A DNA stretch of 64,000 bases from NCBI RefSeq assembly GCF_947500985.1, contig NZ_CANMTX010000002.1, positions 248,001 through 312,000 of the forward strand, given 5' to 3'. A program made the translations under genes and the position numbers. Of this stretch, positions 18,012 through 26,718 are shown piece by piece (positions within the stretch are counted from its first letter, which is position 1; each line of letters starts with the position of its first letter). The notes beneath the pieces were generated by a model, which had not been told where the DNA came from, made no database searches, and saw only the letters and a list, made by a program, of their open reading frames with translations. The stretch comes from an uncultured Maribacter sp. Lineage in GTDB: Bacteria > Bacteroidota > Bacteroidia > Flavobacteriales > Flavobacteriaceae.

Positions 18012-18524
18012 TTACTTCGTAAACAATGCTTTAAGTTCGGTAGCGTCATCAGGCTTCATTTTACCTGCCAATACAAGACTTAACTGTTTTCTACGTAATG
18101 CACCTTCAAAACGACTAATTTCTAATGCAGTCTCAGGCGTTAGTTCAGGAACTTCAGTTGGTGTACCTGTTTCATCAACGGCAACAAAGGTATAGATAGC
18201 TTCATTTGCCTTAGTGCTCTTGCCGCTGTAGCGGTCTTCTATCCAAACATCTATATAGACTTCCATAGAGGTGTTATAGGCTCTAGAAACAGCTGCTTCG
18301 ACAGTAACTACACTACCTAGCGGAATTGCTAAGTTGAAAGCCACGTGGTTTACAGATGCGGTTACGGTAATTCTGCGGCTATGTCTACCGGCAGCAATAC
18401 TAGCTGCGCGGTCCATACGGGCCAATAGTTCGCCCCCAAATAAATTTTGAAGTGCGTTGGTCTCACTTGGGAGAACCAAATCGGTCATTGTAGTACGAGA
18501 TGCAGCAGGAGTCTTTGCTTCCAT
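18012..18524 (-). CDS. Acyl-CoA thioesterase, hotdog fold (YciA/BFIT type)
   Basis: 170 residues, one hotdog domain, hydrolysing acyl-CoA to free acid and CoA. Features are NALQNLFGGELLARMDRAAS (the FGG-ELL-MD core with the catalytic Asp), VNHVAFNLAIPLGSVV and TKANEAIYTFVAVD. About 45 residues of helical C-terminus follow. The start is supported by a perfect minus-strand TATCTTTG box at 18549-18542, giving a leader of about 12 nt. It stands alone. Confidence 0.88.
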   Translation of the reverse strand: MEAKTPAASRTTMTDLVLPSETNALQNLFGGELLARMDRAASIAAGRHSRRITVTASVNHVAFNLAIPLGSVVTVEAAVSRAYNTSMEVYIDVWIEDRYSGKSTKANEAIYTFVAVDETGTPTEVPELTPETALEISRFEGALRRKQLSLVLAGKMKPDDATELKALFTK

Positions 18525-18541
18525 TAATTAGAAATTTTGCG

Positions 18542-18549
18542 CAAAGATA
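18542..18549 (-). promoter_or_regulatory. -7 box for the thioesterase gene
   Basis: On the minus strand this reads TATCTTTG, an exact match to the Bacteroidota TAnnTTTG element, 17 nt before the start codon. No TTG is found at the ideal distance upstream. Confidence 0.5.
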
Positions 18550-18584
18550 CGGGCATCAAGGGTACTAATAAAATGTGTGTAGGT

Positions 18585-19556
18585 TTATTTTTCGGTTAAT
18601 AACCAAGCATCTTTAGACTGCGTACGTTTAATTTCACGCAATGCTTTTAAAGCATCGTTTGCATTGGTGTAACTATCAAATGTTACCATGTGAAGTCCGT
18701 AAGCATTCGTGCCATAATAGCCGGCATTAAATCCGTTTGCTTTAAGCTGTTCAATTTTTCTATCGGCATTACCTCTAACCCTAAAAGCACCGGCAACAAT
18801 AAAGTGTGTTGCCTCATCTTTGTTGATGACTGGTTTTGCTGTTGAAGTTGTAGTAGCTTCAACGGTAACCGTTGGTAATTCTAATGGCGATAAGTCAAAG
18901 AAGGTCGCTTCTTGTATTTGTTTGTTTACAAATTCTTCAGCATCTTGTCTTGCAACTTGCTCGTTTGTATTTTTTTGTTGGTATGCACGATAACCGGTTA
19001 TGCCTGTAGAAAATGCTAACATTAGAATAGCAGCATATTTTAAATAAGGTCTAAAACCTTTAGTTTCTCTACGTTCAGGACTAATAACGAACGGTATTTT
19101 TTCTTCTATTTCTACAATCTCTTCTTTTAGAACTTCTCTAGTTACTGGTATAGAGTTAAAATTAGAAAGACCGAATGAAGAGGTTAAATAGTTTGTTTCA
19201 TTAGCAGGCTGAAACAATATTTTATCTTCCTGGTTTCTTGCTAAAGAACCTATATTCTTAAGGTTTAAAGAAGTTTCTTGAATCAAAACTTCTTGCCATA
19301 TTTTCACTTGTTTTTCAATTTCAACCAATGCTGTTTCATAAGAAACCTTCTCTGCACTTGATACATAAGAAACCAAAAGCCCATCATTAGAGATGAGTTG
19401 TCTATTGAAAACAATAGATTTATTTGGTGCACTAAACGTATTGGTAACCACGTTTATTTTGGCAGAATTTTTTTGGGTAAGGAATGCTCCAAATCCAGGA
19501 ACAACAACACAGTTGTACCTATAAAGTAAATCGCTTATATAGTGTTCTAAAACCAT
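18585..19556 (-). CDS. HU-CCDC81-like and SPOR-domain inner-membrane protein
   Basis: 323 residues. Two N-terminal HU/CCDC81-type domains (about 1-60, YISDLLYRYNCVVVPGFGAFL, and about 65-130) are followed by a linker, one membrane helix (about 173-190, YAAILMLAFSTGITGY) and a C-terminal SPOR domain (about 245-320, HFIVAGAFRVRGNADRKIEQL). SPOR domains bind denuded glycan strands at division sites. HU-CCDC81 modules are presumed to bind DNA or protein in the cytoplasm. The protein may tie the septal wall to the cytoplasm or nucleoid (inference). It is divergent from dprA across 92 bp. Confidence 0.85.
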   Translation of the reverse strand: MVLEHYISDLLYRYNCVVVPGFGAFLTQKNSAKINVVTNTFSAPNKSIVFNRQLISNDGLLVSYVSSAEKVSYETALVEIEKQVKIWQEVLIQETSLNLKNIGSLARNQEDKILFQPANETNYLTSSFGLSNFNSIPVTREVLKEEIVEIEEKIPFVISPERRETKGFRPYLKYAAILMLAFSTGITGYRAYQQKNTNEQVARQDAEEFVNKQIQEATFFDLSPLELPTVTVEATTTSTAKPVINKDEATHFIVAGAFRVRGNADRKIEQLKANGFNAGYYGTNAYGLHMVTFDSYTNANDALKALREIKRTQSKDAWLLTEK

Positions 19557-19648
19557 CGGATCACAAATATGAAGAAAATAATGAGGTATAAAAACACCTT
19601 CGGTAACTTTTTATTAACATATTTTTTTCGCTTATTTGTGAACAAGAA

Positions 19649-20767
19649 ATGAAAACTACACAACATACTGCTGATGAACTTGTTGCAATACTTCGGTTAC
19701 AACATGTTCCAAATATCGGAGATATCCTCTCGAAGAAATTAATTTCACATTGTGGGAATCCATCCGCAATTTTCGAAGATAAAAAGCAAAATCTTTTAAA
19801 AATTGATGGTATCGGTACCCATACAATCAGACATTTATTTGACTTAGAGCATTTAGAAGCTGCAGAGGCAGAATATAACTATGTACTCAAAAACGATATC
19901 AGTTGTACCTACTTTCTAGATGAAGATTATCCTAAATATTTAAAACATTGTATAGACGGGCCTATTCTTTTATTTCAGAAAGGAAATATTGATTTGCAGG
20001 ATCGTAAATTGATTAGTGTTGTTGGCACTCGTAATATTACGAGCTACGGTACTGCTTTTTGTGAACAGTTTATTGAAGAAATAGCTCCGTTGAACCCAGT
20101 TATAATTAGTGGTTTTGCGTACGGAGTAGATATTTGCATTCAGCGTGAAGCTATAAAACATGGTTTGCAAACCGTAGGATGCTTAGCACACGGATTAAAC
20201 CAAATTTACCCAAAAGTGCATGCTAAGTATCAAGCTGATGTTTTAAAGAATGGCGGCTTCTACACCGAATTCTGGAGTACTAGTAATCCGGAACGCGAAA
20301 ATTTTTTGAAACGAAACCGAATTATTGCTGGTGTAAGTGAAGCTACGGTTGTTGTTGAATCTGCTGAAAAAGGCGGGAGTTTAGTAACCGCTGATATTGC
20401 GAATAGTTATAACAGAGATGTTTTTGCTGTACCTGGTAGAACTACGGATAAGTACAGTCTGGGCTGTAATAACTTGATCAAGCAACAAAAGGCTCATGTA
20501 ATGACATCGGCGGCAGATTTAATTTATTTGTTAGATTGGGATATAGCAGAAAAACAAAATAAGACCATTCAAAGACAGCTTTTTATTGAATTAGATGAGG
20601 TTGAACAAAGTATTTACACCTATTTACAGAATAACGGGAAGCAGATTTTGGACAGTATCGCCTTAGATTGTAAACTGCCTATTTATAGAACGTCTTCTAC
20701 CTTGTTGACTATGGAAATGAAAGGTGTAATACGACCTTTGCCAGGTAAATTGTTTGAGGCTATTTAA
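19649..20767 (+). CDS. dprA: DNA-processing protein DprA
   Basis: 372 residues, complete. An N-terminal helix-hairpin region (LRLQHVPNIGDILSKKL) precedes the Rossmann core with GTRNITSYG, ISGFAYGVD, FLKRNRIIAG and VPGR, and a C-terminal winged-helix domain (about 305-372). DprA loads RecA on incoming single-stranded DNA during transformation. The organism may be naturally competent, though dprA is widespread in non-competent bacteria too. recA lies 4.6 kb downstream in another unit. A 9-bp palindrome follows the stop. Confidence 0.96.
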   Translation: MKTTQHTADELVAILRLQHVPNIGDILSKKLISHCGNPSAIFEDKKQNLLKIDGIGTHTIRHLFDLEHLEAAEAEYNYVLKNDISCTYFLDEDYPKYLKHCIDGPILLFQKGNIDLQDRKLISVVGTRNITSYGTAFCEQFIEEIAPLNPVIISGFAYGVDICIQREAIKHGLQTVGCLAHGLNQIYPKVHAKYQADVLKNGGFYTEFWSTSNPERENFLKRNRIIAGVSEATVVVESAEKGGSLVTADIANSYNRDVFAVPGRTTDKYSLGCNNLIKQQKAHVMTSAADLIYLLDWDIAEKQNKTIQRQLFIELDEVEQSIYTYLQNNGKQILDSIALDCKLPIYRTSSTLLTMEMKGVIRPLPGKLFEAI

Positions 20768-20772
20768 AAATT

Positions 20773-20794
20773 TTACAAACCATTTGGTTTGTAA
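20773..20794. repeat. Perfect palindrome after dprA
   Basis: TTACAAACC (20773-20781) and GGTTTGTAA (20786-20794) are exact reverse complements around ATTT. The following bases (TTTCAATATT) are only moderately T-rich, so it could be a weak terminator or an operator-like site. Confidence 0.5.
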
Positions 20795-20895
20795 TTTCAA
20801 TATTCAAAGTACAAAATGATATAAATAATCGCTTTATCGGTAAAATGCCTTTTCATATCGGAAAATTTGCCACGAACTCAGTATAAATTAAAACA

Positions 20896-20921
20896 AAAAA
20901 CCGACCACCTGGTCGGTTTTT
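20896..20921. terminator. Bidirectional terminator between dprA and trpS
   Basis: AAAAACCGACC (20896-20906) pairs with GGTCGGTTTTT (20911-20921) around a 4-base loop. T-runs on both strands let it end the plus-strand dprA transcript and the convergent trpS transcript. Confidence 0.88.
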
Positions 20922-20949
20922 GATATTTGTGGTATTTAAAGGCTAGAAA

Positions 20950-21918
20950 TTAATAACCCAGCTTTTCACGAACTCTTCCTAGTACTCCGTCAGCTACTTT
21001 TCTTGCTTTTTCTGCACCTAGAGCCAAAGCATCATCTATCTCGTTTAGGTTATTCATGTAGTATTCAAACTTCTCACGAGGCTCTTCAAACTTATTTACA
21101 ATTACTTCATAAAGCGCTTGTTTGGCATGACCATACCCATAATTCCCGGCTAGGTAGTTGGCGCTCATTTCTTCAATTTGAGGCTGGCTAGCTAGAATTT
21201 TATATAAAGCGAATACATTATCATTAGTAGGATCTTTTGATTCTTCCATTGGAGTGCTATCCGTTTGTATTCCCATAATCTGCTTACGTAATTTTTTATC
21301 CGTCTGAAAAAGACTGATTAAATTACCCTTGCTCTTACTCATTTTTGCACCATCTGTACCTGGTATGTACATGGTTTCTTCTTGAACCTTTCCTTCTGGT
21401 AAAATAAAAGTTTCACCTAACTGTGCATGAAAACGAGAAGCAACATCGCGTGTCATTTCTATATGTTGCATTTGATCTTTGCCTACAGGTACAATGTTGG
21501 CATCATACAATAGAATATCTGCAGCCATTAACATCGGGTAGCTGAAGAGTCCGGCATTTACATCCTCTAACCTATCAGCTTTATCTTTAAAAGAATGCGC
21601 AAGCGTTAAACGTTGGTACGGAAAAAAACAGCTTAAATACCAAGCTAGTTCTGCCGTTTGCGGTACATCGCTTTGTCTATAAAAAACGGTATTTTCAATA
21701 TCCAATCCAAAGGCAAGCCAAGTTGCAGCAACAGCATAGGTATTATGACGTAATTCTGCGCCATTTTTAATCTGTGTTAATGAATGCATGTCTGCAATAA
21801 AAAGAAAAGATTCGTTAGCCGGATTATTTGCCATTTCTATTGCTGGCTTAATCGCTCCTAAAATATTTCCTAAATGCGGAGTCCCTGTACTTTGTATGCC
21901 TGTTAAAATTCTTGCCAT
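20950..21918 (-). CDS. trpS: Tryptophan-tRNA ligase
   Basis: 322 residues, class I synthetase that charges tRNA-Trp. The HIGH-type motif is TGTPHLGN, KMSKS is seen as AKMSKSKGN, and the family segments SFKDKADRLEDVNAGLFSYP and VPVGKDQMQHIEM are present in split form. The start is Met at 21918 (MARILTGIQ); an upstream in-frame ATG adds 13 hydrophobic residues and runs into the promoter. A minus-strand TACCTTTG box lies at 21945-21938, 19 nt before the start. Confidence 0.96.
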   Translation of the reverse strand: MARILTGIQSTGTPHLGNILGAIKPAIEMANNPANESFLFIADMHSLTQIKNGAELRHNTYAVAATWLAFGLDIENTVFYRQSDVPQTAELAWYLSCFFPYQRLTLAHSFKDKADRLEDVNAGLFSYPMLMAADILLYDANIVPVGKDQMQHIEMTRDVASRFHAQLGETFILPEGKVQEETMYIPGTDGAKMSKSKGNLISLFQTDKKLRKQIMGIQTDSTPMEESKDPTNDNVFALYKILASQPQIEEMSANYLAGNYGYGHAKQALYEVIVNKFEEPREKFEYYMNNLNEIDDALALGAEKARKVADGVLGRVREKLGY

Positions 21919-21937
21919 TTTCTTTATTATAAGAAAG

Positions 21938-21945
21938 CAAAGGTA
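21938..21945 (-). promoter_or_regulatory. -7 box for trpS
   Basis: The minus strand reads TACCTTTG, a perfect TAnnTTTG element. The expected start site lies about 14 nt ahead of the trpS ATG at 21918. It is 31 bp from the opposite-strand box of plsC. Confidence 0.6.
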
Positions 21946-21976
21946 AAACAAATACAAAAAAACTATCCTAAATAAC

Positions 21977-21984
21977 TACTTTTG
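21977..21984 (+). promoter_or_regulatory. -7 box for plsC, possibly giving a leaderless mRNA
   Basis: TACTTTTG matches TAnnTTTG exactly and ends only 4 bases before the ATG at 21989. A start 5-7 nt downstream of the box would fall on or beside the A of ATG. No clear TTG is seen at -33. Confidence 0.5.
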
Positions 21985-21988
21985 ATTT

Positions 21989-22729
21989 ATGCTTAAATTG
22001 GTTAAACAAACCGGTCAAACGATATACCGTATTTGGTTTTATATTCTAGTGGCCATTCCTATTCTACTCTTTTTCCCATTTCTTGTCCTTTTTGCCTCAA
22101 GGGAGGCTTGGTATCCTCAGTTTTTCTGGATGGCAAGAAACCTATGGGCAAGATTTATACTGTATGGTATGTTTTGCTTTCCTAGAGTGAAATATGACCA
22201 ACGATTGGTTAAAAAGAAGAGTTATATGTTGGTGGCGAACCATACAAGTATGTTAGATATTATGCTGATGCTTGTGGTTAGTAGAAACCCTTTTGTATTT
22301 GTTGGCAAGAAAGAATTGGTTAAAATTCCTTTATTTGGATTTTTCTATAAACGTGTATGTATAATGGTAGATAGAGACAATACACAAAGTAGAACTGGTG
22401 TATATAGACGGGCGCAAAGAAGACTGCAGCAGGGTTTGAGTATCTGTATTTTTCCTGAAGGTGGTGTGCCCGAAGAACATATATTATTAGATAAATTTAA
22501 AGATGGTGCTTTTAAAATGGCTATTGCTCATAAAATACCAGTAGTACCCATGACTTTTTATGATAATAAAAAACGATTCTCTTTTACATTTTTAAGTGGA
22601 GGACCAGGTAAGTGCAGGGCTAGAGTACATTCATTTGTTGAAACACATTCAATACGACCAGAAGATACGGCAGAGCTAAGAACAAGCGTTAGGGAAACGA
22701 TACTTAATGATTTGGTTAAGAATAGTTAG
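21989..22729 (+). CDS. plsC: 1-acyl-sn-glycerol-3-phosphate acyltransferase
   Basis: 246 residues. One N-terminal membrane segment (about 15-36) precedes the acyltransferase domain with the HX4D catalytic motif (NHTSMLD, H85/D90), a substrate-binding FVGKKEL block and FPEGG (about 155). It makes phosphatidic acid from lysophosphatidic acid on the cytoplasmic face of the inner membrane. Related family members acylate ornithine or other lysolipids, so the substrate is probable, not proven. It is convergent with the barrel-protein gene downstream, 29 bp away. Confidence 0.88.
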   Translation: MLKLVKQTGQTIYRIWFYILVAIPILLFFPFLVLFASREAWYPQFFWMARNLWARFILYGMFCFPRVKYDQRLVKKKSYMLVANHTSMLDIMLMLVVSRNPFVFVGKKELVKIPLFGFFYKRVCIMVDRDNTQSRTGVYRRAQRRLQQGLSICIFPEGGVPEEHILLDKFKDGAFKMAIAHKIPVVPMTFYDNKKRFSFTFLSGGPGKCRARVHSFVETHSIRPEDTAELRTSVRETILNDLVKNS

Positions 22730-22758
22730 ACCTGCATATTTATTGTAACTAGTTTGGT

Positions 22759-24279
22759 TTAGAACTTAAAGGTTAGTCCACTGTAAACCCCAACAGAATA
22801 AGGTCTAAAAGTACCGTTTACATCAGAAAAGGTATTCAGTTGGTATTTAAAAATAGGCTCAAAGTTAAACCGCACCTTTTGTGAAAAATTGTAATTAAGA
22901 CCTAGCCCCATGTTGGCGCTAAAATTTAGGTCGTTAATATTATTAGCCTCTCCTATTTCAGTGGTCAGTTCACCAGAAGTCAAGGATACTGCATTGTCAA
23001 TTAAAAATAAAGAACTAACACCACCAATAAGGTTAACGCCGAATTTTTTATCTATAAGCGCGTAATTTAATTCAACAGGTAATTCAAGATAACCGAACTG
23101 TTGCGACATGTAGCCATCTCTTGATGGACTTTTTGCAGTAACATCTAACGCTGAGCTCATGGTGCTAAATTTGTCTGATGTAACTATTTTACTCGAAATC
23201 GTTAATGTGTTAGAGGTCTCTGCATAGTCAATAGTACTTAATTGACCAGTGTTAGAAGCAAGAATTGAGGAGGATGAAAAAGATACGTCTTCCGTATCAT
23301 ACCCGTAATCAACTTTATTGATTCCCGAACGTATCGTCAACTTTTTGGTAACTGCGTATGCTACAGAGACTCCGTAACTCATGTTTACGTTTCCTGATTT
23401 TGCATTAGGACTAAAAATGGAATTTACAGGAGAGCCTTCGCCAATGGCATTAAAATATACGGGAGCAACATTTGGTCCTGCAGACCATCTATTACTAGCT
23501 AGTTTTTTCTTTTTCAGCTCTTCTTGGTCTTCTATTTCCTCAAAAATTGATTTCTTGTTCGATTCAAGTTCTTCGGGAACTTCTTCAATAGTACTATTTT
23601 CAGCGATTGTTCTCTCTAATTCTTTAGGGCTAAAGTCTAAATGGGACTTAGAATCCTTGTTTGTGGTTATTATTGATTCTTCTGTGCTCAACGTTTTATT
23701 TGATACGTTTTCTGAATTATAAGTATCAACTGCTTTTAAAGGGATATGTTCAGCAAGTAAAGCCTCGTTAGTAGAATTACTTTTCTCTGAAACATTTTTA
23801 TTGTTTTCAGCTATAGGATTATTCTCAGGTTCAATATTCTTGTTGTAACTATTTTTAGTCTTTGGCGCTACAATCTTATTAGATTCTTCCTGATTGTTCA
23901 GTGCGTTATTTTTAGCACTGTTCGCTTCGCTGTCACTAACTATATTTTGTTCAACTACAGCATTAGCAGTAGTGTCTATAGAGTCAATAAAAATCCCAGT
24001 TTTGGTAGTTGGTTCAATATCATTAATTACTTCTGATTCATTTTCAGTGTCCACCAGAATTTTATTGTTAGTGTGTTCTTGTGTAAACGGATTAAATACA
24101 AATAAACCAATCATTATAGCGGCAGCAATACCTCCAAACGACCACCAAAATGGTATGACCCTTCTCTTTTTCCTTTTGTCCAATGACGCATCAATCGCAC
24201 GCCAAACTTTATTGTTTGGTGTTTGCTTGAAGTCCGAAAGTTTATCTCGGAAAAATTCGTCTATATTCTTCTTCTGCAT
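22759..24279 (-). CDS. Anti-sigma-like head fused to an outer-membrane beta-barrel
   Basis: 506 residues in four parts: a cytoplasmic head (1-41, DEFFRDKLSDFKQTPNNKVW, then KRKKRR), one membrane helix (about 42-64), a 190-residue Asn/Ser/Glu/Lys-rich linker (about 65-260), and a beta-barrel-like C-terminal half (about 265-506) with alternating strands ending TFKF. The gene follows a sigma-factor gene by 31 bp, the position of an anti-sigma factor. The family is known in Bacteroidota as an outer-membrane beta-barrel (PorT-like) protein. The linker is long enough to cross the periplasm, so one chain could link the outer membrane to a cytoplasmic sigma factor (inference). Confidence 0.78.
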   Translation of the reverse strand: MQKKNIDEFFRDKLSDFKQTPNNKVWRAIDASLDKRKKRRVIPFWWSFGGIAAAIMIGLFVFNPFTQEHTNNKILVDTENESEVINDIEPTTKTGIFIDSIDTTANAVVEQNIVSDSEANSAKNNALNNQEESNKIVAPKTKNSYNKNIEPENNPIAENNKNVSEKSNSTNEALLAEHIPLKAVDTYNSENVSNKTLSTEESIITTNKDSKSHLDFSPKELERTIAENSTIEEVPEELESNKKSIFEEIEDQEELKKKKLASNRWSAGPNVAPVYFNAIGEGSPVNSIFSPNAKSGNVNMSYGVSVAYAVTKKLTIRSGINKVDYGYDTEDVSFSSSSILASNTGQLSTIDYAETSNTLTISSKIVTSDKFSTMSSALDVTAKSPSRDGYMSQQFGYLELPVELNYALIDKKFGVNLIGGVSSLFLIDNAVSLTSGELTTEIGEANNINDLNFSANMGLGLNYNFSQKVRFNFEPIFKYQLNTFSDVNGTFRPYSVGVYSGLTFKF

Positions 24280-24310
24280 CTAGTACTGTTTCTGTCTATA
24301 ATCACGAGGA

Positions 24311-24877
24311 TTATAAAAAGTGTGTTGATATTATAATTAAGATACTTACAATTGATTGCGTGATCTTAGTTTCTATTTTTTCTTTTAATAATGCGCGTGC
24401 CCTAGCAAGATTAGATTTTGAGGTACCAATGGTAGTGCCTAACAATTCACTAATTTCTTTATGCGTGTAGCCGTCCATTACATATAAATTGAATGTAGCG
24501 CGGTATTTATTAGGTAATTCTTGAATGTAGCTTAACAACGTTTGCAAGCTGATGTCATCATAAACGTTATCTACGGTAACTTCTTCTTCTGTATTATCTG
24601 TTACTACATTAAGATATTCTTGCTTTCTGTATTTTTGTAGCGCAGTATTTACGGTAATTCTTTTCATCCAACCTTCAAAAGAACCTTTGTTTTTAAACTG
24701 ACCTATTTTATCATAAATGGTCATAAAACTATCATGTAGGGTGTCTTCTGCCTGCGATTTAGATTTGGAATATTTTAGGCATATGCCATAGAGAGTTGTG
24801 GCATAGGCTCTATATAGTAGCTCCTGTGCTTTACGATCTCCTTTTTTGCAATTATGTATGAGTTCTTCTAGACTCAC
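24311..24877 (-). CDS. RNA polymerase sigma factor, ECF type
   Basis: 188 residues. Region 2 covers about 8-75 (QELLYRAYATTLYGICLKYS, AEDTLHDSFMTIYDKIGQF, GWMKRITVNTALQ) and region 4 about 110-165 (LPNKYRATFNLYVMDGYTHKE split; HTH around KEISELLGTTIGTSKSNLARAR). A hydrophobic tail (about 173-188) is unusual for an ECF factor. It lies 15 bp after a small lipoprotein gene and 31 bp before the fusion protein gene. The three probably form one regulatory module downstream of recA. Confidence 0.92.
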   Translation of the reverse strand: MSLEELIHNCKKGDRKAQELLYRAYATTLYGICLKYSKSKSQAEDTLHDSFMTIYDKIGQFKNKGSFEGWMKRITVNTALQKYRKQEYLNVVTDNTEEEVTVDNVYDDISLQTLLSYIQELPNKYRATFNLYVMDGYTHKEISELLGTTIGTSKSNLARARALLKEKIETKITQSIVSILIIISTHFL

Positions 24878-24892
24878 AAATGGTTGGTTGTT

Positions 24893-25318
24893 TTAAGGGT
24901 TGTTTACTGGAACGACAATTTCCATATATTCTGCCTCTCCGTCACTATTATCGCCTTTGTAAAATTTAAATGTATAGGGCTCGGTATATATTACCTGGAA
25001 GTTGAAGGACGCCGTTTCTTGAATTAATTCTTCCATACAATCATCAATATCAGTTCTTACTGCGCCAATGGCAACAACACTTCTTATGGTCAGGGAATCT
25101 TTAACAACGTCAAAACCTTCATAGTATGTACAACTATCGGGTTTTAAATAATTTACAGAAATCTTATAAGTCTCATTAAGAATAAAAGATTCTGGCACTT
25201 CTGCATCGACAATCTCCAATGCTGTAAAATGGAAATTGGCGTCATCATCATCAATAGAACAACCATTGCATATAAATGCTATGACCAAGGTCAACAGCAT
25301 CAACTTATTTCTCATCAT
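24893..25318 (-). CDS. Small lipoprotein upstream of a sigma-factor gene
   Basis: About 141 residues from the Met at 25318 (or 25315); an upstream in-frame ATG gives a less convincing N-terminus. The lipobox is CNGC, followed by the acidic SIDDDD, an export signal often seen on surface lipoproteins of Bacteroidota. The body is beta-rich with two Cys (SCTYYEG, DDCMEEL) that could form a disulfide. No known domain. Tight spacing to the sigma gene (15 bp) suggests a shared transcript and possibly an envelope-signal role. Confidence 0.72.
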   Translation of the reverse strand: MMRNKLMLLTLVIAFICNGCSIDDDDANFHFTALEIVDAEVPESFILNETYKISVNYLKPDSCTYYEGFDVVKDSLTIRSVVAIGAVRTDIDDCMEELIQETASFNFQVIYTEPYTFKFYKGDNSDGEAEYMEIVVPVNNP

Positions 25319-25397
25319 ATAACTGTTTTGTTTTAAGATGAGAATGAAGTGCAATGGTTGCGTTAACTCATTTATGTTTAATTAAATAAAACTAAAT

Positions 25398-26405
25398 TTA
25401 AGCATTTAAAGCAGCAATGGCTTCTCTAATTTTGCCATCTAATTCTTCAAATAATTCAGGGTTATCTAAAAGTAGGTTTTTAACCGCATCACGACCTTGA
25501 CCTAATTTTGTATCACCATAGCTAAACCATGACCCACTCTTTTTTATTATTTCATATTCAACACCTAAGTCGATAACCTCACCAACTTTAGAAATACCTT
25601 CGCCATACATAATATCAAATTCAGTGGTACGGAAAGGTGGTGCTACTTTATTCTTAACAACCTTAACTCTGGTCTTGTTACCTTGAACATTACCATCTGT
25701 ATCTTTTATTTGTGTAGATCTTCTAATGTCTAAACGAACGGATGCATAAAATTTAAGTGCGTTACCACCAGTAGTAGTTTCTGGGTTACCGAACATTACA
25801 CCAATTTTTTCACGTAATTGGTTAATGAATATAACGGTACAGTTTGTTTTGCTAATAGAACCAGTTAATTTTCTAAGTGCCTGAGACATTAAACGTGCGT
25901 GAAGACCCATTTTAGAATCTCCCATTTCGCCTTCAATTTCACTTTTAGGTGTCAATGCCGCAACTGAATCTATTACTACAATATCGATTGCTCCAGAACG
26001 TATTAAGTTATCTGCAATCTCTAAGCCTTGCTCACCATTATCTGGTTGAGAGATGATTAAGTTGTCTATATCTACACCTAGTTTTTGAGCGTAAAAACGG
26101 TCAAAAGCATGCTCTGCATCAATAAATGCTGCAATACCACCATTTTTCTGCGCTTCTGCTATAGCATGTAAAGTCAAGGTTGTTTTACCTGAAGATTCTG
26201 GTCCGTAAATTTCAATTACACGACCCCTTGGGTAACCCCCTACGCCTAAGGCAATATCTAAACCTAATGAGCCAGAAGGTATCACTTCAACATCTGCAAC
26301 AACACTATCTCCCAATTTCATTACAGCGCCCTTACCATAGGTCTTATCCATTTTGTCAAGGGTCAACTTTAATGCTTTTAATTTTGCTTCTTTTTCAGAA
26401 CTCAT
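25398..26405 (-). CDS. recA: Recombinase RecA
   Basis: 335 residues. Walker A is GPESSGKTT (68-76). Other RecA hallmarks are [33 protein letters not shown] (part of loop L1/L2 region) and [14 protein letters not shown]. It forms filaments on single-stranded DNA and drives strand exchange and SOS cleavage. No LexA box could be recognised in the 370-bp gap upstream. It precedes the lipoprotein/sigma module by 80 bp, so read-through is possible. Confidence 0.98.
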   Translation of the reverse strand: MSSEKEAKLKALKLTLDKMDKTYGKGAVMKLGDSVVADVEVIPSGSLGLDIALGVGGYPRGRVIEIYGPESSGKTTLTLHAIAEAQKNGGIAAFIDAEHAFDRFYAQKLGVDIDNLIISQPDNGEQGLEIADNLIRSGAIDIVVIDSVAALTPKSEIEGEMGDSKMGLHARLMSQALRKLTGSISKTNCTVIFINQLREKIGVMFGNPETTTGGNALKFYASVRLDIRRSTQIKDTDGNVQGNKTRVKVVKNKVAPPFRTTEFDIMYGEGISKVGEVIDLGVEYEIIKKSGSWFSYGDTKLGQGRDAVKNLLLDNPELFEELDGKIREAIAALNA

Positions 26406-26624
26406 TTTCTATTTTTTTGGAAAGCTAAATTACCAAATCTTTTTTGATTTGAATAATATTGAATCGATTACGCAACCATTTTAAGCAATTACTATCTTTT
26501 ATAAAATAGAAGTTACTTCATTGGTTATAAATCGCTGTTTTTAGTGTCGGCGATTATAGGTGGCTATATCCTTTTTTTATTCTTTTAAGAATGTTATGAA
26601 AAAGAAAAGAATGGAATAGTCGAT

Positions 26625-26656
26625 AAAGAGCCTTGTTAGAAGCAAGGCTCTTTTTT
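26625..26656 (+). terminator. Orphan intrinsic terminator in the recA-trhO gap
   Basis: AAAGAGCCTTG (26625-26635) pairs fully with CAAGGCTCTTT (26643-26653) around a 7-base loop, followed by more T. It lies upstream of the trhO promoter and in the opposite direction to recA, so it must end some short plus-strand transcript. Confidence 0.8.
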
Positions 26657-26710
26657 ATGTTATAAAGTGGTAAAGGGTATTAAAATAGGTGCAATTTTCA
26701 ATATTATAGT

Positions 26711-26718
26711 TATTTTTG
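26711..26718 (+). promoter_or_regulatory. -7 box for trhO
   Basis: TATTTTTG matches TAnnTTTG; a start near 26724 would give a leader of about 55 nt. No TTG is found at the expected -33 distance. Confidence 0.4.
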
